Program-made: the position numbers and the translations under genes
Source of the DNA: Cryomorpha ignava
GTDB taxonomy: Bacteria; Bacteroidota; Bacteroidia; Flavobacteriales_D; Cryomorphaceae
Length of the DNA stretch: 64,000 nucleotides
NCBI RefSeq assembly: GCF_010686655.1
Contig: NZ_JAAGVY010000009.1
Location: 62,001 to 126,000, forward strand
Reading direction: 5' to 3'
The notes under the pieces: model-generated
Seen by the model: only the letters and a program-made list of their open reading frames with translations
Told to the model about the DNA's origin: nothing
Databases searched by the model: none
Shown: one piece after another, positions 53,926-63,479 of the stretch
Numbering within the stretch: position 1 is the first letter of the stretch
Layout of the letters: every line of letters begins with the position of its first letter

Positions 53926-56900
53926 TACCTGAAAAGGGTTACATCTCCCACTTTTGTGCGTTTTTTGCCATCGGTAAACCTAAATTCAACCTTATAGACA
54001 TACACATCTTGCGGGCATGGCTCATCTCTGTACGTTCCATTCCAACCCATCTCAAACTCGGAACTTTCAAAAATCAATTCGCCCCATCTATTGAAAATAC
54101 TCAACTGATAATCTGATACATAATCAGAAAAGGGGTAAAAAACAGTGTTTGAAGTTGCTTTTGGATCGTAATACGGATTGTCGCCCGGATTGCTCGGCGT
54201 AAAGGCATTTGGTATTTCTACCGAATGATCTATTTCAATAGTTATCCATTTGGTAATGCTATCTCGACAGCCAAATTCAGTTTCAACATAGAGCTGCACG
54301 GCGTAACGCCCCGTATCAGAAAAAGTATAGGCTGTCTGAATTTGGTTTTGGACTGTTGTATTATCTATAGTCCAGATTGAAAAAACAGATCCGGTACTGA
54401 TATCGGTAAAGTTAATTTCTGGGTTTTCAATACTCGTTGACCATGGTGAAGCATTAAAGTTGGCAACAGGCAATGCAAATACCTCAACCGGAATGGCGTT
54501 TTCGCTTAGAGCGGAACAACCTTCAGGACTTGTTACGATAAGTGTTACTTCATAAATTCCGGGATCGGTGAGCACGACGCTTACAGGATTTCCAGATTGT
54601 GAATCCGAATTGGAAATCAACCATTCATGCGAATAACCTGACGTATTGTTGAATGGATCAATCAAATTAATTTCCAGTGGACTACATCCCGAAAGAAGAT
54701 CATTGGGCAAAATTGCTATTGGACTTTCGTACAGTTCGACTTCCACATTTGCCGTGAGCGTGTTGTCGCAAATATCAGAAACTGTAAGTTCGAAGGTTGT
54801 TGTTTCCGAAGGCGAAACACTATGCGGCCCCATCCCTATTTCTACTCCACCCGTCCAACTGTAAGTGTAAGGCGGGTAGTTTCCCGAATAGAATCCCGAA
54901 AGTGATGCAAACTCACCCGGACAAATTGCCGTATCGCTTGAAATACTTAGAAGTCCGGGATCCATCGACATTACTGCGACGGTCAGTTCGATTTCTTCGC
55001 TCACACACCCATTTGCATCCTGAGCAAATACCGTGTAAAGCGTATCGACTTGCGGACTTACATTACTATTTCCCAAAACTGAAGCCGTATGATTCCAATG
55101 ATATGTTTTATCGCCTGTACCTCCGGTTGCTGTTGCAAATAAAGTCGTTTCCGCTCCAAGGCAAATAAGCGTATCTCCCGTAAGGGAAATCTCAAGCGGC
55201 GCAGGTTCGCTTATCGCGAATGAGATATTTGTTTCACAGCCGTGCGCATCTGAAATATCCACATTGTATGTTGCCGGAATCAATCCTTCGCCAATCGCAC
55301 CGTGCTCCTGACCATCTGACCAGGAGAAAGAATATCCCGGTGTTCCCTGGGTTACAGCAATTTCAGCATAGCCGTTATTTTCACCAAAGCAAGTTACACT
55401 TGCAATGGAGTCAATTGCCGCAACAGGCAGTGACCACACCACGACCGGAATTTCTTTTGAAACCGAATTTCCACAATCGTCTGTAACGGTAATTGTGTAT
55501 GCGGTTGTAGAATCGGGTGAAACGATATTTGGACCGGGACCATCGGGCAAGCCATTGCTCCAAGTATAGATGTAAGGCGGATACTGACCTGAATAAGAAG
55601 CCAATAGAGTTGTTGATGATCCAATACACAAAGAATCACTAGCCGAGACTTCCAAAGAATCAGAATACATGGAAATTACAGTAACGCTGAGTGTGATTGT
55701 ATCGGTTTCGCAACCATTTTCATCATTTGCAAATACGGAATAGTCTGTGTCTTCTGTCGGACTCACAGTACTGCTTGGTGCATTTGAAGTGGTGTGGTTC
55801 CAGTGATATTCAAAATCTCCTGTGCCTCCTGTTGCTTCTGCAATAAGATTAGATTCAGAGCCGAAACAGATTAATTCCTCTGCCGATGCTGTGAGAGAAA
55901 CCACCGTTGGCTCCAGTATTTCAAACAAAGTTTCTGCTTTACAACCATTGATATCAGCTACCTCAACCGAATAAGTGCCGGGCTCAAGATTATCTGCTTG
56001 CGCGCCGTGTTCAATTTCGTCAGACCAAGTGTAAGAATAACCGGGATTACCTCCAGAAACTGAAATTTCAGTACGCCCGTCATTTTCATTAAAACAAGTC
56101 ACATTTGCAATAGTATCAATGGCCACAATCGGTAGTGACCACACAATAACCGGAATTTCTTTTGAGACAGTATTTCCACAATCGTCTGTAACCATTACAG
56201 TATAAGATGTTGTCGCATTGGGCGAAACCGAGAATGGACCGGGACCATCTGGCAAGCCATTGCTCCAAGTATATGCATATGGTGGATATTGGCCTGAATA
56301 AGATGCTGATATTATAGTCGAAGATCCAAAACATAAAGAGTCTCCTTCAGAAACTTCTAACGAATCAGAATGCATGGTAATTACAGCAACATTTAGTGTG
56401 ATTGTATCAGTTTTACAACCATTTTCATCATTTGCAAATACGGAATAGTCTGTGTCTTCTGTCGGACTTACAGTACTGCTTGGTGCATTTGAAGTGGTGT
56501 GGTTCCAGTGATATTCAAAATCTCCTGTGCCTCCTGTTGCTTCTGCAATAAGATTAGATTCAGAGCCGAAACAGATTAATTCCTCTGCCGATGCTGTGAG
56601 AGAAACCACCGTTGGCTCAATTATTTCGAACAGCGTATCTGCTTTACAGCCATTATCATCTGTTACCTCAACAGAATATGACCCCAACTCAAGGCTTTCT
56701 GCCAGTGAACCGTGATCAATTCCATCAGACCATTCATAAGTGTATGGTCCGCTTGTACCATTTATATCCAGTGAAACTGATCCGTCTTGCTCTCCGAAAC
56801 AGCTAATGTGATTCAGCTCATTAAATTCAATCTGAAAATCAATATGAAAAGCGAGATTTATGGTAAAAAGCGTGTCGCATAAAGCGGGATCACCGGCTAC

Positions 56901-58310
56901 CAGAATGCTATATTGGCCTACATTTCCAACTTCCGTTCCGTCGGGCAATTCATACGTATTCCCTTCACAAATTTGGGCATCAACCACAATTTGTATCGGT
57001 GATGCTACCACGAGATTAATGTTGTAAAGGCTGTCGCATCCATTCACAGTTTGATATGCGAAATTATATGTTCCGGTAGTAGAAACTTCAGTACCATCAG
57101 GCAAGGTATACGCATCACTTTGACAAATTTGTGGGTTCAGCTCGAACTCATAACTTGGATGTACCTCCAGGCTCACAGTTATCAGGCTGTCGCATCCATT
57201 TCCGGTTTGGAGTAGAATTGGATAATCTCCTGCCGTAGTTACCACTTGATTGTTTGGAAGCGTATAACTCTCTCCATCGCAAATCGCATCTGTAATTAGA
57301 ATCTGGTAAACAACATCTTCCACATCAATGCATTGATTAAAAGTATTGCCTAAAGCGTCAGTTATCAATACACAATATTGCCCGGCGCAGAGTTGATCGG
57401 CAATTTGAGTGTTTTGAGACTGTGGGTCATTCCACAAATAAGTGTAGGGTGGAGTTCCTCCCACAGGATTGGCGGTGGCGGTTCCATTACAGTTAATAGA
57501 TTCAGCATCTACGCAAGTGGTATTGCAAATTGCATAAGTTGGAGCGCCGGGGCCGCTCCAGGTCCCCCCATCGGGAATTCGGCGAATACTTTGGCCACTA
57601 AAATCGGAAGCGGACGTATTGAGGATATAATTTTTCCGGTCGTTTGGGAATTCATTGTAGTTGGGAAGTGTTCCGCTAAAACCGCATCCCGTTAAAGTCG
57701 GCACACATGGGTAGTTGCCTGCATTAGATTGAGTTGCCCACGAAACGGCATCTTGCGGAACACCATCGGCATCGTAAAAAGCAAACCACCCACCCGCATT
57801 GGGAAACCACAATCGCGAACCGCCACCTACGCATACGCCAACTCCGGTTACCTCAAGCTCCACAACATTTCCGCCATTTTCAACTAAAAGTTGAGAAGGA
57901 ACGGCAGCAGCGTTTACCCCGCGAATAAGCGCAAAACCGGCAGGTGGAACAACAGTTCCAGGCGGTATTACATATCCACCCGGATATGGGCTATTGTCGT
58001 TGGCATTATTGCCCAGGTAATAGCATGAAATATCAATTGGTTCACAAATATTCGGATTGTAAAGCTCTATCCACTCCCCTCTTTGTGTTGCTGAACCGCC
58101 CCACAAAGAGCCATCGAAAGTGGTTGGCGACATCATTAATTCGTTGATGAGAATGCTTGGACCGCTATAAGTGCAGGGAGATCCATTGCAATTTGTATTG
58201 TCTGTAGTTGTTAGATCAGCATCGAGCTGACCATAGATCATGGATGGAAAGCAGGTTGTTAGGAATATAACGAGCGCACTGGGAAAATAAATGGTAGAAA
58301 GTTTCTTCAT
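53925..58310 (-). CDS. Giant T9SS type B (CHU_C) adhesin with LTD and SprB-like repeats
   Basis: 1461 aa. A signal peptide is followed by a lamin-tail domain (ILINELMMSP ... RGEWIELYNP, about 50-205). Many SprB-type repeats (C-x-GE-DG, PYTYEWSDGxxHG, SYSVEVTDxNGC) alternate with Ig-like segments (STVSPTEDTDYSVFANDENGC). The end (VEIPNAFTPSNPGDNPYYDP, QLSIFNRWGELIF, VYKVEFRFTDG) is a gliding-motility-associated CHU_C domain. It should be exported by T9SS and attached through the adjoining PorP/SprF. Two internal units 705 bp apart are almost identical at the DNA level (55711-55913 and 56416-56618). Confidence 0.92.
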   Translation of the reverse strand: MKKLSTIYFPSALVIFLTTCFPSMIYGQLDADLTTTDNTNCNGSPCTYSGPSILINELMMSPTTFDGSLWGGSATQRGEWIELYNPNICEPIDISCYYLGNNANDNSPYPGGYVIPPGTVVPPAGFALIRGVNAAAVPSQLLVENGGNVVELEVTGVGVCVGGGSRLWFPNAGGWFAFYDADGVPQDAVSWATQSNAGNYPCVPTLTGCGFSGTLPNYNEFPNDRKNYILNTSASDFSGQSIRRIPDGGTWSGPGAPTYAICNTTCVDAESINCNGTATANPVGGTPPYTYLWNDPQSQNTQIADQLCAGQYCVLITDALGNTFNQCIDVEDVVYQILITDAICDGESYTLPNNQVVTTAGDYPILLQTGNGCDSLITVSLEVHPSYEFELNPQICQSDAYTLPDGTEVSTTGTYNFAYQTVNGCDSLYNINLVVASPIQIVVDAQICEGNTYELPDGTEVGNVGQYSILVAGDPALCDTLFTINLAFHIDFQIEFNELNHISCFGEQDGSVSLDINGTSGPYTYEWSDGIDHGSLAESLELGSYSVEVTDDNGCKADTLFEIIEPTVVSLTASAEELICFGSESNLIAEATGGTGDFEYHWNHTTSNAPSSTVSPTEDTDYSVFANDENGCKTDTITLNVAVITMHSDSLEVSEGDSLCFGSSTIISASYSGQYPPYAYTWSNGLPDGPGPFSVSPNATTSYTVMVTDDCGNTVSKEIPVIVWSLPIVAIDTIANVTCFNENDGRTEISVSGGNPGYSYTWSDEIEHGAQADNLEPGTYSVEVADINGCKAETLFEILEPTVVSLTASAEELICFGSESNLIAEATGGTGDFEYHWNHTTSNAPSSTVSPTEDTDYSVFANDENGCETDTITLSVTVISMYSDSLEVSASDSLCIGSSTTLLASYSGQYPPYIYTWSNGLPDGPGPNIVSPDSTTAYTITVTDDCGNSVSKEIPVVVWSLPVAAIDSIASVTCFGENNGYAEIAVTQGTPGYSFSWSDGQEHGAIGEGLIPATYNVDISDAHGCETNISFAISEPAPLEISLTGDTLICLGAETTLFATATGGTGDKTYHWNHTASVLGNSNVSPQVDTLYTVFAQDANGCVSEEIELTVAVMSMDPGLLSISSDTAICPGEFASLSGFYSGNYPPYTYSWTGGVEIGMGPHSVSPSETTTFELTVSDICDNTLTANVEVELYESPIAILPNDLLSGCSPLEINLIDPFNNTSGYSHEWLISNSDSQSGNPVSVVLTDPGIYEVTLIVTSPEGCSALSENAIPVEVFALPVANFNASPWSTSIENPEINFTDISTGSVFSIWTIDNTTVQNQIQTAYTFSDTGRYAVQLYVETEFGCRDSITKWITIEIDHSVEIPNAFTPSNPGDNPYYDPKATSNTVFYPFSDYVSDYQLSIFNRWGELIFESSEFEMGWNGTYRDEPCPQDVYVYKVEFRFTDGKKRTKVGDVTLFR

Positions 58311-58601
58311 ATTTCAGCATTTAATCCAGGGGCTTGTTGTACGTTCTATCAGCCTCTAAGTTTCGAAAAATACGCGAAAAGTATTACGTCTTTCATGCAG
58401 TTTCCTCTACCTCAAAGACTTGTTTGGACAAAAAAACTATCGATTATTTTGGCCTATTCATCAATTTGAAGCGTGGAAATTGAAAGGGTAGAATTAATGA
58501 AATACTTCCATGTGCTAAATCCTTTACAAACAATCTTGAAGCAATTTTATGCCAGCCGTTGAAACATACCAATAAGTGAAAAAACAATTATTAGTTTTAT
58601 C

Positions 58602-59591
58602 TTGCTGTCATTCACCCAAAAAGCTTGCGAAATGATTTTCTTTTCCGATCCATTTCCCGCAAAATGCAGCGACAGAAGCACATTACCAAAAAAGCATCCA
58701 CACAGCGGTGAGCCGCAAGACTGGTTTGCCGACAAGGTGTTGCAACGCCACGGTATGTATGGACTTTCATTCGACTTTTTTGTAGACTGGAGTCTATCAA
58801 AGCCAAGCTTAACGCCAGTTATCTGGATTAAAAAAATCTTGTCAAAAAATCATGATTATGCGCAAGTGCAGCGCCATCTCAACACCATTATGACAATTGA
58901 ACTGGGCGAATCTTATCTGCACCGTTTAGAAGCCCTTAAGCACGTAAATAATCTCAAGATTCAGTTCATCATATTCCGAGATGATCTTGACTGGAGTTCT
59001 TTTAAAGCTTCGTTGCTGGTAGCGACATTCAATGGATTGGAGAGTAACGGTTTTGATTTTAGCGGAGAACTCATAAAAATTCAAGATTTTAAATCAAGAA
59101 TCAAAGCGTTTTCCGGTGGGCCCATTCGAATAGGCTCGAAGGGTCTTACTTATGGAACATCAAATCTGGAATGCTATCTATCAAATACTTCCAGCCTCTA
59201 CCCAGGCGATGTTGATTTAATCATTTTTGATCAGGCGCACAGACCTATTGCGATTTTAGAATACAAAAAACATACGCTAAAAAGCCCGATTACAAATCAG
59301 AAATTGTCGAATTACTATCCACGTCCAGACGGTAGAAAGTACAATCGACTGGCAATTTTGAGAACCTATCTAGAAAATACTAAAGCCAGAATTCCACTTT
59401 TTGTGATCTATTTCCCTACCATGCCTAAGTCCACTGAAGGTCGGATTGAGATTTTGAAAGGAGAAACCGGAAATTTAGAAACAGATAGCGCAACCAATTT
59501 TTGCCTTCCGGCAAATGAATCTTTAGCCAAGTATGACAATGTAATTGAAAAGCTGCTAGAGGCCATTGCCAAACACAACACAATAAACTAA
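58602..59591 (+). CDS. Orphan protein with PD-(D/E)XK nuclease-like motif
   Basis: 329 aa, no recognised family. Residues YPGDVDLIIFD (200-210) followed by IAILEYKKH (217-224) give the pattern D203/D205 ... E220-x-K222 on two adjacent strands, the hallmark of the PD-(D/E)XK nuclease fold. The N-terminal part is rich in aromatic residues (GMYGLSFDFFVDW); the first 10 residues may be extra, with ATG 58632 an alternative start. Nothing next to it suggests a partner. It could be a restriction-like or repair nuclease, or a nuclease-fold protein without activity. Confidence 0.6.
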   Translation: MLSFTQKACEMIFFSDPFPAKCSDRSTLPKKHPHSGEPQDWFADKVLQRHGMYGLSFDFFVDWSLSKPSLTPVIWIKKILSKNHDYAQVQRHLNTIMTIELGESYLHRLEALKHVNNLKIQFIIFRDDLDWSSFKASLLVATFNGLESNGFDFSGELIKIQDFKSRIKAFSGGPIRIGSKGLTYGTSNLECYLSNTSSLYPGDVDLIIFDQAHRPIAILEYKKHTLKSPITNQKLSNYYPRPDGRKYNRLAILRTYLENTKARIPLFVIYFPTMPKSTEGRIEILKGETGNLETDSATNFCLPANESLAKYDNVIEKLLEAIAKHNTIN

Positions 59592-59666
59592 TTGAAAATT
59601 AAAACGGCTTTGCAAAAGGAACACGCTACTTCGGTTTCACGGCCTTTAAAGCATTGAAAATTCGCA

Positions 59667-60347
59667 CTAACTTGTGATAAAATCGATCGCCATTTGCACA
59701 TGAAGATCGGTTGTGGCCAAAGCTGGAATTACTGTGTCAACTTCTTTCATCAAAATGGGTAATTCGGTACAACCCATAATTACCCCATCAGCACCCGCTT
59801 CTTTCAGTTTTTGGATTTGCACTTTGTAAAAACTGCGTGCTTCGTCAGAAAACACACCCCGGGTAAGCTCTTCGGAAACAAAATAATGAGATTGATCGGT
59901 AGCTTCACTATGTGGTTTGATAGTTTCTATATTAAATTTCGAGTTTAGTCTAGCTGAAATAAAGCTGCCTGTAATTGTTGGTTTATTTCCCAACAGACCC
60001 AGTTTCTTAAGTCCGAGACGCTTTGCTTCGCGCCCTGTGGCATCTGCAATATGTAAAATTTCAATTCCAATTTGGGGCTGAACGTACTCGTACGCCATGT
60101 GAGGAGTATTTGCGCAAATTACGATGGCCTCTGCTCCGGCGGCTTCCAGCTTTTTGGCTACTTCCAAATATTTAGCGTTGATCGCATCCTTGTCTTGTGC
60201 CCGCATAATTTCGATATTGATGCTGTACAAAATTAGCTCCGGATTGGCTTGCGATCCAATAATTTTGCTCACACCTTCGTTTATAGCGCGGTAGTATTCT
60301 ACCGTCGAATGCCATGAAGTACCTCCTATTAAACCCAATTTTTTCAT
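59667..60347 (-). CDS. Aspartate/glutamate racemase family protein
   Basis: 226 aa. Family opening KKLGLIGGTSWHSTVEYY. Two catalytic Cys: C78 in CANTPH and C193 in GCTELP. It interconverts L- and D-Asp (or a related amino acid) without PLP. It is more like the YgeA/aspartate racemase group than MurI, so a peptidoglycan role is not assumed. It is followed upstream on the same strand by a TlpA-like gene 21 bp away, possibly one transcript. Confidence 0.92.
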   Translation of the reverse strand: MKKLGLIGGTSWHSTVEYYRAINEGVSKIIGSQANPELILYSINIEIMRAQDKDAINAKYLEVAKKLEAAGAEAIVICANTPHMAYEYVQPQIGIEILHIADATGREAKRLGLKKLGLLGNKPTITGSFISARLNSKFNIETIKPHSEATDQSHYFVSEELTRGVFSDEARSFYKVQIQKLKEAGADGVIMGCTELPILMKEVDTVIPALATTDLHVQMAIDFITS

Positions 60348-60368
60348 CTATTCAATTTTAGCATTTCA

Positions 60369-60944
60369 TTAAAACAATCCCCTCATAAAAACTTTAAACT
60401 CTTCGCTGTCGTATTTTGCCATTCCCTTTTGAGACAAGTGCATTCTGCCTTCTTTGTCAAAAACATAAGTCGTGGGCAGAGATTCAGTATCAAGCTCTTC
60501 CGGAAGGCTTGCTGCCAGTCGGTATATCGGAAAGTCGTACCCATTGTCTTTTTTAAATTTCACAGCTTTCGCGAAATCGGCATCAGTGGAAAGCATAATA
60601 AAAGATGCTTTTTCTCCGCCTATTTCGGTGTACAATTTTTGAATTCCCGGCATCTCGGCCCTACACGGCGGGCACCAGGTAGCCCAAATATTTAAAAAAA
60701 CAGGTTTCCCTCTAAATTCGGATAGCGAAACCCTATTGCCATTTTCATCATAAAAATGAGCATCTGTATCTGCCAATTCCGAAATTGGCTCGTTACCAGA
60801 AATATCGGGCTTTATAATTCCCGTTGACAGCACCGCCTGCTGCAGCTTAGCAATCAATGGTCTATGCCAGCCTGTAAAATAGAAAACCGCTATAACAGCT
60901 ATCGTGGCAACCCATTTTAAAATTTCCTTTTTATTCTTCTTCAT
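60369..60944 (-). CDS. TlpA-like membrane-anchored thioredoxin
   Basis: 191 aa from ATG 60944 (MKKNKKEIL); a frame to 60977 adds foreign residues. One membrane anchor (about 9-24) precedes a periplasmic thioredoxin domain with active site ATWCPPC (Cys91 and Cys94), FLNIWATW and a later LPTTYVFD. It reduces disulfides in the periplasm, as in cytochrome c maturation. It is co-directional with the DsrE-like gene 40 bp upstream. Confidence 0.93.
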   Translation of the reverse strand: MKKNKKEILKWVATIAVIAVFYFTGWHRPLIAKLQQAVLSTGIIKPDISGNEPISELADTDAHFYDENGNRVSLSEFRGKPVFLNIWATWCPPCRAEMPGIQKLYTEIGGEKASFIMLSTDADFAKAVKFKKDNGYDFPIYRLAASLPEELDTESLPTTYVFDKEGRMHLSQKGMAKYDSEEFKVFMRGLF

Positions 60945-60984
60945 AACCGATGGAGTCATTAAATTTTCAAAACACAAGATTCGA

Positions 60985-61425
60985 TCAAAATCCGGCTTTA
61001 ATATACGACCAGCCCGCCTCTTGTTTCAGAACAACTTCTCCAATTCCCATTGGCACAAAACCTGCGACTTCCAGAATTTCTAATTTGTCTATTTCTTTTG
61101 ATTTAAGCGTATTCTCACAGGCTTTAAACTCCACCCCTTTTTTCACCAATGCCTCAATTTCAGATTTAAATCCTGACTTTTCTTTCATCAAGTAATGAAT
61201 TCCTGCCGAGTGCACCACAACTTGTATTTGAGCATTTGGCCAGCTCTCGGTTAGGTTTTTAAGTTGGTTAGTCAATGCCTTTTGGCTTTTCACATCATTG
61301 TCAGTAAGTTGAAATACAATTTTGTGGTTTTCTCCTGTATCCTGCGCTTCCATGCTGGTCGAGAATAGCGAAATGATGATAGTGACTACTGCGAGAAGAG
61401 AGAGCTTAGCGGTGTACGATTTCAT
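60985..61425 (-). CDS. Exported DsrE-family protein
   Basis: 146 aa with a signal peptide (1-27). DsrE/DsrF-like fold: KIVFQLTDNDVKSQKALTNQ, QIQVVVHSAGIHYLM and a single conserved Cys103 in FKACENTLKSK. The family is associated with sulfur relay, often beside TlpA-type thioredoxins, as here. A periplasmic sulfur-handling role is inferred. Confidence 0.85.
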   Translation of the reverse strand: MKSYTAKLSLLAVVTIIISLFSTSMEAQDTGENHKIVFQLTDNDVKSQKALTNQLKNLTESWPNAQIQVVVHSAGIHYLMKEKSGFKSEIEALVKKGVEFKACENTLKSKEIDKLEILEVAGFVPMGIGEVVLKQEAGWSYIKAGF

Positions 61426-61994
61426 AAATTTTGCAGTATAAGTGATTTTCCAGCAAAGATACGGGATGTGAAGCCGACTGAAGGTAACCGGAGTTACTTT
61501 GGGGGGTGGAATTGGTTAAAGGCTGTTTAAAAATGATTAGGTTGAGGGTTTTCAGTTTTGAAATATCAAAGCTTCTCAATACGTAAAATCAAGCTTCTCA
61601 CCAACGATAATTTGTGCGGTGGAAGCTCCCCTTCAGGGTCGGGGGCGCGCGAGAGCATTGAAATGTAGTCAGTTAAATTGATTCCTTTTAACTCCATAGT
61701 CGGCATTTCGAATAAAAGAAAAATATCATTTTCAATCGCAAAAAAGATGTGTACAGAGATTAATGGGGTGAGGAGAACCAGATCCACTTATAGCAGAGAA
61801 TAACATCGAAATGATGTCTTTTGCTTTACTTTTTACTGACTTATTTTACGTTACACGTCTCTATACACCGCGCTAAGAGTTAGGCCGGTAAGGCGCGGCA
61901 CTCGACGTGACGGAACTCTGCGGAATTTCACCTTGAGACATCATCATCACAACCTAATCAAAAAGGATTCAGATACCATAGGAAAACGCCACTC
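61426..61994. other. Intergenic region without a supported gene
   Basis: 569 bp. A possible 73-codon minus-strand frame (61566-61787) has no family features. A GC-rich segment (about 61617-61655, TCCCCTTCAGGGTCGGGGGC) and a second (61868-61925, AGGCCGGTAAGGCGCGGCAC) look like intergenic repeats. Confidence 0.5.
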
Positions 61995-62384
61995 CTACAT
62001 CTCAAAATCAAGCTCATAAAAATGCTTTCCATCCTTAACTTCAATGGTCATTGATCCAGAAATGTTTTTTAATTCTCCGCTGCCCGAATCCGGCACGACC
62101 TCCAGAATAAGTCGGTCTTTTCCGCGGTTCATTATGCCAAAATGTTGCAGAACAAAATTACCGGCCATTCCATTCAGGCTTCCACTCACCTGCTCAATAG
62201 CCACATAACCCGCCGAGCCTTTTACAGAAGTCATCGCCGAAATCATTTCACCCTTGCTTTCCGCATTTAGCGCACCGTTGAACTTTTTGTTTAAAGAATA
62301 TCTGCCCAATTGAATTTCATTTTCTCCCTGAACCGAAAAATTTTCGGGTTGCATTTTTACTTCAAATGTTCCTGCTGCTTTCAT
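61995..62384 (-). CDS. DUF3224 protein
   Basis: 129 aa, normal length for the family. Landmarks: AGTFEVKMQPENF at the start, SAGYVAIEQVSGSLNGMAGNF in the middle and SGSGELKNISGSMTIEV, HFYELDFEM at the end. DUF3224 proteins are small cytoplasmic beta-barrels of unknown function. The frame on the opposite strand ends in the histidine-kinase fragment. Confidence 0.9.
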   Translation of the reverse strand: MKAAGTFEVKMQPENFSVQGENEIQLGRYSLNKKFNGALNAESKGEMISAMTSVKGSAGYVAIEQVSGSLNGMAGNFVLQHFGIMNRGKDRLILEVVPDSGSGELKNISGSMTIEVKDGKHFYELDFEM

Positions 62385-62501
62385 TTGGCCAAAGTATTAA
62401 TTCTTGAGAAGAATTTTAAATATGAACTATCATTTATCTACAAATTTCTACGTTTCCAAACTAGAAATTCAAAGTTGTGTAATGGTGATGCCGTTAATAC
62501 C

Positions 62502-62801
62502 GGCGCGCGTCTCGACCCCAAAATCGAAGTGAATTTATACCGAATAGCTCAGGAGCTGATAAACAATATTATAAAACATTCTGAAGCCACCGCGGTTAAA
62601 GTTGAACTTGTAGCCACAAAAAGAAGTGTAGAAATGAGCGTTGAAGACAATGGCAAGGGCCTTTCGGCAAATGCCGGCGACGGCCATGGGTTGCTGAATA
62701 TGAAAACGCGTATAAACCATATTAAAGGAAGCATTGAATTTCTACATTCACCGAAAGGTGGCACCCGAGTGGAAATGCGTGTGCCGGTAAGCCAAAATTG
62801 A
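62502..62801 (+). pseudogene. C-terminal ATPase fragment of a NarL-type histidine kinase
   Basis: About 100 codons keep the HATPase_c domain: LYRIAQELINNIIKHSEA (N box), DNGKGLS (G1) and GHGLLNMKTRI (G2). The sensor part, the phospho-accepting His domain (HisKA_3) and any start codon are missing: the frame runs back to 62310 only across sequence antisense to the DUF3224 gene. It overlaps the response regulator start as TGATG, so it is the 3' remnant of an ordinary kinase-regulator operon. Confidence 0.8.
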
Positions 62802-63469
62802 TGGAAGATAATTTGATAAAAGTAATCGTGGCCGATGATCATACCCTGGTGCGCGATGGAATTGCCGAAATGGTGACCGCTATTGGAAAATACGAAGTAC
62901 TGGCCAAAGTGAGTAATGGTAAGGAGGCTTTTGAATATGCAGAGCTCTTAAACCCTGACATCGTATTAATGGATGTTGATATGCCGGTAATGAATGGTTT
63001 GGAAGCTACACAGCGTATTAAATCACAACTAAAAGGCGTAAAAGTGGTTGTACTTACTATGCACGGCGACCCGGCTTTGATAAAACGTATGATGGAAATT
63101 GGAGCTGAAGGTTTTCTGCTTAAAAACTCAGATCGTGAAGAGTTTATCGATGCACTAGATCGTGTGTCACATGGCAAAACATACTTTAGCAGCGATGCCG
63201 CACAAGCCGTTATCTCTGGGAAGCATGTAACTCCGGGCAATTTTACGGTGGGTACCGATTCTATTCTGGCCTCTACCCTTTCTGAACGCGAAATTGAAAT
63301 ATTGAGACTGGTGGCAGAAGGTTTTTCGAACAAGGAGATTGGTGAAAAGCTATTTATTTCGCACCGCACTGTAGATACCCATCGCACTAATTTGATGAAG
63401 AAACTTGAAATTCACAATACGGCAGGTCTGGTACGATTTGCTTTAAACAATGGGCTAACCCAATCATAA
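62801..63469 (+). CDS. NarL/LuxR-type response regulator
   Basis: 222 aa from ATG 62801; a TTG one codon earlier is an alternative. Receiver domain with acidic pair D12-D13, phospho-acceptor Asp58 (LMDVDMP) and VVVLTMHG; C-terminal LuxR helix-turn-helix (LSEREIEILRLVAEGFSNKE, FISHRTVDTHRTNLMKKL). It starts inside the stop of the truncated kinase. Its phosphodonor must be another kinase or small molecule, or it acts without phosphorylation. Confidence 0.94.
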   Translation: MEDNLIKVIVADDHTLVRDGIAEMVTAIGKYEVLAKVSNGKEAFEYAELLNPDIVLMDVDMPVMNGLEATQRIKSQLKGVKVVVLTMHGDPALIKRMMEIGAEGFLLKNSDREEFIDALDRVSHGKTYFSSDAAQAVISGKHVTPGNFTVGTDSILASTLSEREIEILRLVAEGFSNKEIGEKLFISHRTVDTHRTNLMKKLEIHNTAGLVRFALNNGLTQS

Positions 63470-63479
63470 TAACCACCGA

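Noticed and set aside
61566-61787. 73-codon minus-strand frame
   Set aside because: No family features, no promoter box, and it spans a GC-rich intergenic repeat.
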